Assembly (NCBI GenBank): GCA_947038745.1
Contig: CAMQXE010000038.1
Location: forward strand, 1-8,947
From: an uncultured Propionibacteriaceae bacterium
Lineage (GTDB): Bacteria > Actinomycetota > Actinomycetes > Propionibacteriales > Propionibacteriaceae
DNA: 8,947 nucleotides
Reading direction: 5' to 3'
The notes beneath the pieces were generated by a model. That model saw nothing but the letters and a program-made list of their open reading frames with translations. It was not told the DNA's origin and did not search any database. Numbering within the stretch: the stretch's first letter is position 1; every line of letters starts with the position of its first letter. Position numbers and translations under genes: made by a program. Of this stretch, positions 1 through 5,117 are shown one piece after another.

Positions 1-1
1 A

Positions 2-697
2 GGCGAAAAGTACGCTGTTAAATTCCGAGAAGATTCTGAGGATGCTGAGAAACAGCTACAGCTAACTGTGCGTGCCGCTAACGTTGCTGATGATCCTATA
101 GTTAGTCAGACTGTTTTTAGCCAGCTTAGCTCAGCGAAAGCAAAATCTTTCATGGTCATCAAGTTAGATGACCGCAATAAAGCAATCGCTGTCATGGAAA
201 ATATCCCTAAGACATTGGCTTCCCATCACGGCATTAGCTATGGCGGTGGTGCACTGTATAAGTCGATCTTGACTGCGACTATCAATGTGTTGCTCGCAAT
301 CGTGACTGCATTGCTCGCTGTAGCGGCTTTCATCGCTCTCATTGGTGTGGGTAATACCCTAGGGCTGTCAGTCATTGAACGGACCCGAGAATCAGCTCTA
401 CTGCGGGCCTTGGGCTTGCAGGCCTCCGGGCTTCGGGTATTGCTCCTAGTAGAAGCGCTCCTGCTTGCAGGCGTTGGCACTCTGGTGGGTATTAGCATGG
501 GCCTGTTCTTCGGCTGGATCGGTTCCAAGAGTGTGCTGCGGGCCATGGGCCTGAAGGAGTACTACTTTGCCGTAGATCCGTGGTACCTCGGTGGTGCTGT
601 TGTGATCGCGACCATTGCTGCTGCATTGGCCTCAGTATTGCCAGGGCGTAAAGCTGCGAAGGCAACGCCAGTAGAGGCTCTAGCCGACGTCGGCTAA
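2..697 (+). CDS. ABC transporter permease, MacB/FtsX family, C-terminal part (5'-partial)
   Basis: The reading frame is open from base 2, so the true start lies upstream of the window; the GTG at 68 is internal. The 231 visible residues begin with a soluble extracytoplasmic stretch (about 1-85). Three hydrophobic segments follow at roughly 88-117, 144-172 and 194-213. The stretch GVGNTLGLSVIERTRESALL after the first segment, then RALGLQ, is the hallmark cytoplasmic loop of the FtsX/MacB permease domain. The end (PGRKAAKATPVEALADVG) is the usual family C-terminus. Such permeases work with an ABC ATPase, usually encoded next door, in lipoprotein or peptide export or in mechanotransmission. Neither the partner nor the substrate can be read from this fragment. 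It converges on the next gene with 2 bases between the stop codons and seems unrelated to the tad operon. Confidence 0.93.
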   Translation, partial: GEKYAVKFREDSEDAEKQLQLTVRAANVADDPIVSQTVFSQLSSAKAKSFMVIKLDDRNKAIAVMENIPKTLASHHGISYGGGALYKSILTATINVLLAIVTALLAVAAFIALIGVGNTLGLSVIERTRESALLRALGLQASGLRVLLLVEALLLAGVGTLVGISMGLFFGWIGSKSVLRAMGLKEYYFAVDPWYLGGAVVIATIAAALASVLPGRKAAKATPVEALADVG

Positions 698-699
698 AC

Positions 700-1350
700 C
701 TAAGCGGCGAGTAAGTCGGAGCGGTGCGTAGCTAGTCTGCGCACCGCTCTACTGCATGTTTGGCGTAAAGCCGCTTCGCTCATGTGGTGACGTCGTGGTG
801 CTACATCGACGCGGGAGCTGGCGTCGATGTAAATCTCTTGAAGGAGATCACGAGTGTGTGTTGAAACAATGCCAAGCTCGCCGGCACGGTCAATAATGTC
901 GCTGGCACAAGGATCAGAAGAAGGGCGGAGCTCGGAGGCTTCGATGAACTTTGCGCGTTCAGCAAAGACAATTTTGCGAGTATCAAGTGCAAGGTTTGCT
1001 GCCACTTTGTGGCAACGGTGGTGAGGATAATTCTTGACCGTGATCCAAAAAGCGGCAACATAATCGTCGATGCAGGCGCAAGGATCAGCAAGAGCTAGGT
1101 TGCAGAGCTTGGGAAGGAATGCTTGAACGATGATCTGCCCAGCTAGCTGATCCTGATCTACTTTTTGGAGTAGAGCGCTTAGCAGGGGGTCGGGATTGGT
1201 GCTTATGTGGGCAAGCACGGCACCAGCAGTGGGAGCCCCATTGAATGGGGGTTCTGGCCAATCGACCGGAGTCTTGGCAAGAATGGTCCATTCGGCTCGA
1301 AGCTTTGTAATGATCGTCATGGTTCGAGCTTGCAGCATCAGTGTTGTCAC
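700..1350 (-). CDS. Small sigma-70-like (degenerate ECF-like) putative DNA-binding protein
   Basis: The protein is 216 aa from the GTG at 1350. An ATG at 1320 (MTIITKLRAEW...) would give 206 aa and is an equally credible start, since neither has a clear Shine-Dalgarno. Residues about 68-126 resemble a sigma region 2 fold: LAGQIIVQAFLPKL, then DDYVAAFWITVKNYP, then VAANLALDTRK, which recalls the WxxxIAxNxxxDxxR pattern of ECF sigma factors. Residues about 165-207 resemble a region 4 helix-turn-helix: TRDLLQEIYIDASSRVDVA, then MSEAALRQTCSRAVRRLA. Homology to true sigma factors is my inference from these patterns; it could instead be an uncharacterised actinobacterial regulator. Two 22-bp palindromes lie just upstream of its start, which suggests regulated or self-regulated expression. 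It is not part of the tad operon, whose 3' end lies 240 bp away on the same strand. Confidence 0.6.
   Translation of the reverse strand: MTTLMLQARTMTIITKLRAEWTILAKTPVDWPEPPFNGAPTAGAVLAHISTNPDPLLSALLQKVDQDQLAGQIIVQAFLPKLCNLALADPCACIDDYVAAFWITVKNYPHHRCHKVAANLALDTRKIVFAERAKFIEASELRPSSDPCASDIIDRAGELGIVSTHTRDLLQEIYIDASSRVDVAPRRHHMSEAALRQTCSRAVRRLATHRSDLLAA
718..750. terminator. Strong hairpin at the convergent gene ends, possible bidirectional terminator
   Basis: An inverted repeat pairs GAGCGGTGCG (719-728) with CGCACCGCTC (740-749). It extends inward by a T-G wobble, A-T and G-C to leave a 5-base loop (732-736). The resulting stem is about 13 bp and GC-rich. It starts about 21 bases after the permease stop and lies inside the last codons of the opposing gene. 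No T-tract follows on either strand, so if it terminates transcription it does so without the classical U-run, as is common in actinobacteria. Terminator function is inferred from position and stability only. Confidence 0.5.
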
Positions 1351-1365
1351 AGGTGTTGTCCGAGA

Positions 1366-1371
1366 ATCTTA
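1366..1371 (-). promoter_or_regulatory. Possible -10 element for the sigma-like gene
   Basis: TAAGAT on the minus strand fits the actinobacterial TANNNT pattern. It would place transcription start near 1359, giving a leader of about 10 nt to the GTG at 1350 or about 40 nt to the ATG at 1320. It sits just downstream of the first palindrome (1376-1397), where a bound repressor would block RNA polymerase. No convincing -35 is visible, so this is tentative. Confidence 0.3.
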
Positions 1372-1375
1372 AGTT

Positions 1376-1397
1376 GTGTCCATAAAAATCGGGACAC
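1376..1397. promoter_or_regulatory. Operator-like palindrome, copy 1
   Basis: A 22-bp site of form GTGTCC-N10-GGACAC with perfect 6-bp arms and an AT-rich centre. It shares TGTCCATAAAA and GGACA, in register, with a second 22-bp site at 1429-1450. Two matching palindromes in a divergent intergenic region are the usual signature of a dimeric repressor or activator. I do not recognise the regulator. Copy 1 lies immediately upstream of the sigma-like gene's putative -10. Confidence 0.7.
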
Positions 1398-1412
1398 GCC
1401 GCCGTGAAATTT

Positions 1413-1441
1413 TTGCTTTTTTCTATTTTTGTCCATAAAAT
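1413..1441 (+). promoter_or_regulatory. Putative promoter of the small RNA
   Basis: TTGCTT (1413-1418) and TAAAAT (1436-1441) are separated by 17 bp inside a very AT-rich stretch (1408-1442). The -10 hexamer matches the TATAAT consensus at 5 of 6 positions; the -35 matches only TTG. Predicted transcription start is near 1448. The -10 lies inside the second palindrome, so binding there should repress this promoter. This is inferred from the sequence alone. Confidence 0.45.
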
Positions 1442-1450
1442 AATGGACAA
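1429..1450. promoter_or_regulatory. Operator-like palindrome, copy 2
   Basis: Perfect 8-bp arms TTGTCCAT and ATGGACAA flank a 6-bp AT spacer. It is the same length as copy 1 (1376-1397) and identical at positions 2-12 and 17-21. The start-to-start distance is 53 bp, close to five helical turns, so proteins on both sites would face the same side of the DNA and could interact by looping. It overlaps the putative -10 of the plus-strand small RNA. It is unlikely to be a terminator because no T-run follows it on either strand. Confidence 0.7.
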
Positions 1451-1580
1451 GACGATGTTTCATCGTTACGTCTGCCCCCAGACGGCCCTACGGACGCTTT
1501 GCTGTTTTATTACTCGCGTGGATGACGTGCCCACCCCCCGGCTCGCCCCGGAGTACACAGCAGAGCGTCCGTTTTATTTT
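1448..1580 (+). ncRNA. Putative structured small RNA, 6C-like
   Basis: Three hairpins follow one another. The first is ACGATG-TTT-CATCGT (1452-1466). The second is CGTCTG-CCCC-CAGACG (1469-1484), whose apex is a run of five C. The third is a long hairpin (1490-1572) with a 16-bp stem containing one G-U pair, a shorter inner stem TACTC/GAGTA (1511-1515/1551-1555), and a loop holding six C (1534-1539). TTTTATTTT follows the last stem, as in an intrinsic terminator. The 6C RNA family of Actinobacteria is defined by two hairpins with C-rich loops, the second acting as terminator, so family membership is a reasonable inference. The loop here (51 nt before inner pairing) is larger than I would expect for 6C, and one C-run is five rather than six. 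The alternative is an unrelated structured RNA or an inverted-repeat relic. 6C loops are thought to pair with G-rich ribosome-binding regions. The RNA runs convergently towards the tad operon's 3' end. Confidence 0.5.
1490..1580 (+). terminator. Long stem-loop with T-tract, terminator of the small RNA
   Basis: The arm 1490-1505 (ACGGACGCTTTGCTGT) pairs with 1557-1572, with one G-T wobble. On the plus strand the stem runs directly into TTTTATTTT (1572-1580), the form of a Rho-independent terminator with a large apical domain. On the minus strand it begins about 17 nt after the stop codon of the last tad-operon gene but has no T-run there. It could still block tad transcription as a bare hairpin. 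Confidence 0.55.
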
Positions 1581-1589
1581 GAGCAGGGA

Positions 1590-4130
1590 CTAACCGCTGA
1601 GCTCAAGGGAACGGGCGCGAGGCCGATGCTCTAGTAGTAGCTGTACGGCGGTGACCGTATCGTCAGCAAGATCAACACCAAGTAGTGCTGCGTGTTTGGT
1701 CAGGCGCAAGACTAATCGCTCAACCTCAGCGAAGTTACCCACCCGTTGCTCGCCCTGGGCGCGAAGCAAAACCAGGCGCTCATCTTCAGGAGCAGCAACC
1801 AAACCACGCGCAGTAGCCCAGCGCACAAGATCGACATCGCCTGCAGCTAAGGCTAATTGCGCAAGGTGGGCGGCAGCATCACGGATCGCTGCGACCATAT
1901 CGGAGCGTAATTCCTCAGCCCAGAACCATTGAGTTGGTGCGGCATCGGCCAATGGGCACCCGCGAACCAGCTCTAGAGCATCAACAAGGACCTCAGGACT
2001 GACTCGATTTACTCCGGGCTTAATCATCCAGCAGAACCGCTGCCAGTCTGATGTCACGGTCGGCGCCAGCGTAATTTTGCCCGAATAAGCCTCTGGAAGA
2101 TATGGACCTTCGTCAGCATCGTTGCCCAACCAAGCCCGTAATCGTGACATATTTGAGCGGCGGGTACTCTCGGCGACGAAGAGCGCAGTTGTCATTTGAG
2201 TTGCTGTTCCGCCTGGGTGATCTAGCAGCCAGGCGGCATATTCGATGCACTGTTTCTCTGCTCGTGGAGGAGGCTGCCCCTGCGCGCCAATCAAGTCGAT
2301 AGGGCCTAGGAGGCGAACTTGCGGGTGAAAAACCTGTGGGGGAGCGGTCACAACAGACTCCTTCAACACGCGACCGGGCAATAGCGGCGAGCTAAGCCGC
2401 GGAGTGAGATAGGCCAGACCGGCGACGTCTCCGTCCCACCACCAGGCGGGGGTTGTCGTCGTAGCTGATGCGTTATCGCAAAGTTCAATCAATGCTTCGC
2501 GTTCAGCGCAGTTAAGTACCGCTGCATTGCAGTCGAAAGCTTCAGCACCAAAGAGAAGGCAGTGGCGGGTAAGTGATGGCGTATGTGCAGGCAATAGTGG
2601 TCCAACAACTACTGCATTCACGCGGCGTAGCTGCTCGTACTCGGCCAAAGTAGGGGTTTCATCTAGGAATACCAGTCGAGGGGCATGCTCTTCGGCGGCA
2701 TCGGGGTTTAGGCGTTGCTCGCGATCGAAAGATATTGGTTTCCAGCAATTTCTCGTCAATACTTCATCGATTTGCCGCACGTCAAGACCTAGAGCGTGGG
2801 CTAACGGAAGAAGTGACTTGCTCGTTACAAGCGCAAGTACCCCGTGGTCGCTCATAGCCAAGGAACTCAGCAGCGCAGCGCAGATATCGATATGGTCGGC
2901 AGGTAATGACAGCGCCCCTAGCTGGGCGAGATCAACAAAGAGCCCATCGCCGTTATCTGCTCCAATGCAGACCAACGCTGGCCAGGGCGATAGCGCATTG
3001 CTTGCCGGTGGAGTAAGCATAGATAGGTTGGTACGAGCGATACTCCAGCAAGATTCTTGCGCTAGAAATCCTGTAGGTGCTGGGCCGGGGTTACAGCGGA
3101 ACTGTAGCTCAATCACATCTGCGCGGACTCTGGCGAGCAGAAGTTCAGGTAGTGCTTGTTTACGCAGGCTAGTTCCCAAAGAACGCAAGACATAGTCAAG
3201 ATCAGTAGTGGTGTAAGGCTCTTGCGTGGCATGTAAAGAATCCCGTAGCCGCCTTGCCGCTGCAGCTGGCTCTAGGTAGCGTCGTCCCAATGGGCGTACC
3301 GCATCTCGACGTCTACGGGTTCCACCCAAAGCGGTAAGTACTAAACCAGCCGTTGATGCACCCAATGCGGTAAGCCCAGAGACAGGGTCTACAGCAGAAG
3401 TAGCGGCTAGAACAGCTTGTGGTTGAGTGGCTGTGGAGCTGGGTTCCAGCGTAGCGGTGGTGTTCAGATCTTGCTCAGCAGATTTGGCAATGCCGGCGCC
3501 GATCTGAATTTGTGCAGTAGGCGCAGGCGATGGTTCAGCTAGCCCGGGCAGGATTAACGACCAGCCCGGCTCAATGTGATGGGGGTCAGTGATGCAAGGG
3601 TTTGCTTCAGCGATACTGCGCCATCGGAATCCGTCACCGTAGGTATTTTCAGCGATGGTCCAAAGATCGTCTCCTGGGGCAACGAGATGAGTACGCCACT
3701 GTGATTCAGTAGTAGCCGCTGGTAGAGGAATAGCTGGAGCAGTTTGGTCTGAAACGATTTGTTGAGCCAAGATTGGGGCCGCAGGTAGCGGCTCGGCTGC
3801 AGCATGCAAGCGTGGTCCGATGAGGATAACCGATGCCACCAGCGCGGCAGTTGCTACCTGAAGCCAGCGTAAACCCGGAAGGTGAGGCAGACGTAAGGAC
3901 GTAAGTCGTGAGCTAATGTCGAGGAGTAATGCCACGATGAAGCTGGCCCAAGCCAGCCAACCTATGATCGTGACAGCGCTGAGGAGCAAAGCGCCATCGT
4001 CGGGGCGTAACAATGCGGATGGAGTAAAAACTGTCCAGTTCAGTTGCCCCCAGAGCACCAATGTCGCGGGGGCTCCTAGCGTCAGTAGAAGTAAGAAGAT
4101 GGCGGCGAAACCGCCCCGAAGGTAGCGCAT
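1590..4130 (-). CDS. Membrane LysM protein with C-terminal winged-helix/BTAD module, tad-associated
   Basis: The protein has 846 aa. Hydrophobic segments lie at about 8-29, 47-71, 89-106 and 247-268. The RRRR and RR clusters after the fourth segment (272-284) point to the cytoplasm. A LysM domain (about 147-196: HLVAPGDDLWTIAENTYGDG...PGWSLILPG) lies between segments 3 and 4, which places it outside, where LysM binds peptidoglycan. Residues about 605-690 look like a winged helix (VRLLGPIDLIGA...STRRSNMSRLRAWLG). Residues about 693-835 match the helical bacterial transcriptional activator domain (BTAD) of SARP-type regulators. The region 300-600 is unassigned. The start is an ATG overlapping the preceding TGA (TGATG), with AGAGGGG just upstream, so the gene is coupled to the TadE-like gene. 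Related LysM/BTAD proteins occur at actinobacterial tad loci. A role in coupling wall state to pilus assembly or transcription is inference. Confidence 0.85.
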   Translation of the reverse strand: MRYLRGGFAAIFLLLLTLGAPATLVLWGQLNWTVFTPSALLRPDDGALLLSAVTIIGWLAWASFIVALLLDISSRLTSLRLPHLPGLRWLQVATAALVASVILIGPRLHAAAEPLPAAPILAQQIVSDQTAPAIPLPAATTESQWRTHLVAPGDDLWTIAENTYGDGFRWRSIAEANPCITDPHHIEPGWSLILPGLAEPSPAPTAQIQIGAGIAKSAEQDLNTTATLEPSSTATQPQAVLAATSAVDPVSGLTALGASTAGLVLTALGGTRRRRDAVRPLGRRYLEPAAAARRLRDSLHATQEPYTTTDLDYVLRSLGTSLRKQALPELLLARVRADVIELQFRCNPGPAPTGFLAQESCWSIARTNLSMLTPPASNALSPWPALVCIGADNGDGLFVDLAQLGALSLPADHIDICAALLSSLAMSDHGVLALVTSKSLLPLAHALGLDVRQIDEVLTRNCWKPISFDREQRLNPDAAEEHAPRLVFLDETPTLAEYEQLRRVNAVVVGPLLPAHTPSLTRHCLLFGAEAFDCNAAVLNCAEREALIELCDNASATTTTPAWWWDGDVAGLAYLTPRLSSPLLPGRVLKESVVTAPPQVFHPQVRLLGPIDLIGAQGQPPPRAEKQCIEYAAWLLDHPGGTATQMTTALFVAESTRRSNMSRLRAWLGNDADEGPYLPEAYSGKITLAPTVTSDWQRFCWMIKPGVNRVSPEVLVDALELVRGCPLADAAPTQWFWAEELRSDMVAAIRDAAAHLAQLALAAGDVDLVRWATARGLVAAPEDERLVLLRAQGEQRVGNFAEVERLVLRLTKHAALLGVDLADDTVTAVQLLLEHRPRARSLELSG

Positions 4131-4546
4131 CAGCCCCTCTTTCGGTAGGTATCGATAGCAGCAGTACCGCGTGATGTGACAGTGATATGTCCGGGAACAC
4201 CTGGCAAAACGAGATCGCTAAGTGAAACGGTGCAGGTAATGGTTACGCTCACTTCTCCAGTGCTTCCAGCAGAGCGAGCAAGCGCAACGGCATCGATATC
4301 GATTCGAGAGTCGAGGCACGCCAAATCAGCCAAGCCAGTTTGAGCTAGACGCGATCCTCGCCGCTGTCCTTCTGCGGGGCTACGCTCCAGTGCTACGGCA
4401 CGGGCAGCATCTTGGGCGGTGGATTCGATCCCAGAGCGGGCCCAGGCCAGCCGCCCACCGAGTACCGCCACCATCGCCATCAGGACAAAGAGCGGAACCA
4501 AAAGTACTGCTTCTAGACAGGCAGCGCCTTGCTCCTCGCGCTTCAT
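4130..4546 (-). CDS. TadE-like minor pseudopilin (second of two)
   Basis: A 138-aa protein with a prepilin-like N-terminus: KREEQG, then AACLEAVLLVPLFVLMAMVAVLGG. Glycine 7 is followed by a glutamate at +5 and a hydrophobic helix with proline at +11, the usual TadE pattern (GxxxxExxxxxP). The rest is a small extracytoplasmic domain with two cysteines (about 77 and 104) that could pair. TadE-type proteins are processed minor pilins needed for Flp pilus assembly. The ATG overlaps the upstream stop as ATGA, and the gene's own stop overlaps the LysM-BTAD start. Which of the two small proteins corresponds to TadE and which to TadF cannot be decided from sequence alone. Confidence 0.82.
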   Translation of the reverse strand: MKREEQGAACLEAVLLVPLFVLMAMVAVLGGRLAWARSGIESTAQDAARAVALERSPAEGQRRGSRLAQTGLADLACLDSRIDIDAVALARSAGSTGEVSVTITCTVSLSDLVLPGVPGHITVTSRGTAAIDTYRKRG

Positions 4547-4899
4547 TGGGGCTCCATCGCGACGATGGCTGTGGCCTTGACTGGGAACTGGATTAGGGTG
4601 CTGAAACGTGGAGCTATCGCATGGACCGTGACGCTTAGATCAGGGCCTTGCTGTTGCAGCGTGATACGGACATCGTGAAGGTCTGCGCTGTCTGCGACCC
4701 GCTGCCCGGCATGCCGCGCTTCAGCCTCGCTACGTCCAACAGCTCGCACTTGGGCTACCGCAGTTGCAGCTTCGCGTGCCCCAGTGCGGGCCTGCGCATG
4801 TAGCCCCACACTGATTGCACCGAGTAGCACCGTAATGATCAAAGGTAAGAGCAATGCGATGTGTAGCGATTCTGACAGACCAGCTTCATCTCTAGTCAT
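4543..4899 (-). CDS. TadE-like minor pseudopilin (first of two), atypical cleavage motif
   Basis: A 118-aa protein: a short charged leader (MTRDEAG), a hydrophobic helix (LSESLHIALLLPLIITVLLGAISVG), then an extracytoplasmic tail beginning LHAQARTGAREAATAVAQVRAVG. The A-rich helix after the membrane segment is typical of TadE/TadF. The cleavage region is unusual: proline is at +12 from the glycine rather than +11. The residue in the place of the conserved glutamate is histidine, while a glutamate occurs at +3. The ATG overlaps the pilin stop as ATGA. Its own ribosome-binding site is weak, so it probably depends on translation of the pilin. Confidence 0.8.
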   Translation of the reverse strand: MTRDEAGLSESLHIALLLPLIITVLLGAISVGLHAQARTGAREAATAVAQVRAVGRSEAEARHAGQRVADSADLHDVRITLQQQGPDLSVTVHAIAPRFSTLIQFPVKATAIVAMEPQ

Positions 4900-5069
4900 G
4901 CCGGCATATGCCCTTCAACATATTTCTTCACAGCAAGGATGACAGCACCAGCGATCGAAGCCGCACCTACAAGAAGCACAGCGTTTTCCGTCGATTGCGA
5001 TAAGCCATTCTCATCGCGAGGAACCGGAGCAGTAAGGGAAAACCAAAAACCAATAATGCGGTACACCAT
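4896..5069 (-). CDS. Flp-like pilin precursor, 57 aa
   Basis: This small gene begins at an ATG with AAAGGA five bases upstream and ends with a TGA overlapping the next gene's ATG. It encodes a leader MVYRIIGFWFSLTAPVPRDENG, then LSQSTENAVLLVGAASIAGA and VILAVKKYVEGHMPA. The pattern of polar leader, glycine, short polar stretch with a glutamate, one hydrophobic helix and a very short charged tail is that of actinobacterial Flp/DUF4244-type pilins. So is its place between tadC and the tadE genes. If cleaved after glycine 22, the mature peptide is 35 aa. The conserved glutamate falls at +6 instead of +5, and asparagine replaces the usual tyrosine next to it. The leader is unusually hydrophobic for a prepilin (IIGFWFSL). 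It is probably the main filament subunit, assembled by TadA/B/C after cleavage by a prepilin peptidase encoded elsewhere. Confidence 0.8.
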   Translation of the reverse strand: MVYRIIGFWFSLTAPVPRDENGLSQSTENAVLLVGAASIAGAVILAVKKYVEGHMPA

Positions 5070-5074
5070 GAGAG

Positions 5075-5080
5075 TCCTTT
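5075..5080 (-). promoter_or_regulatory. Ribosome-binding site of the pilin gene
   Basis: AAAGGA lies 5 bases before the pilin ATG at 5069. The pilin is the only operon gene in the window separated from its predecessor by a gap (48 bp), so this site supports its separate, probably stronger, translation and fixes the start codon. Confidence 0.7.
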
Positions 5081-5117
5081 CGAGACAGGTTTGTAGGGGG
5101 TGGGATAAGAGAGAGGG

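Noticed and set aside
1085..1450. Minus-strand open frame of 121 codons
   Set aside because: Overlaps the sigma-like gene in another frame, has an unnatural composition rich in Ser, His and Cys, and starts inside the palindrome.
1429..1450. Palindrome copy 2 as an intrinsic terminator
   Set aside because: No T-run follows on either strand, the stem is AT-rich, and a matching second copy 53 bp away indicates protein-binding sites.
1404..1634. Plus-strand open frame of 76 codons across the intergenic region
   Set aside because: GTG start without a ribosome-binding site, no family-like features. It runs through the hairpins and into the antisense of the LysM-BTAD gene; the structured RNA explains the region better.
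2527..3195. Plus-strand open frame of 222 codons
   Set aside because: Antisense shadow of the LysM-BTAD gene, with low-complexity Ser/Arg/Ala-rich translation and no recognisable motifs.
4898..4912. Overlapping short palindromes (ATGCCGGCAT and GGCATATGCC) at the pilin/TadE junction
   Set aside because: They lack loops, so they cannot form useful RNA hairpins, and they fall in coding sequence. Likely chance.
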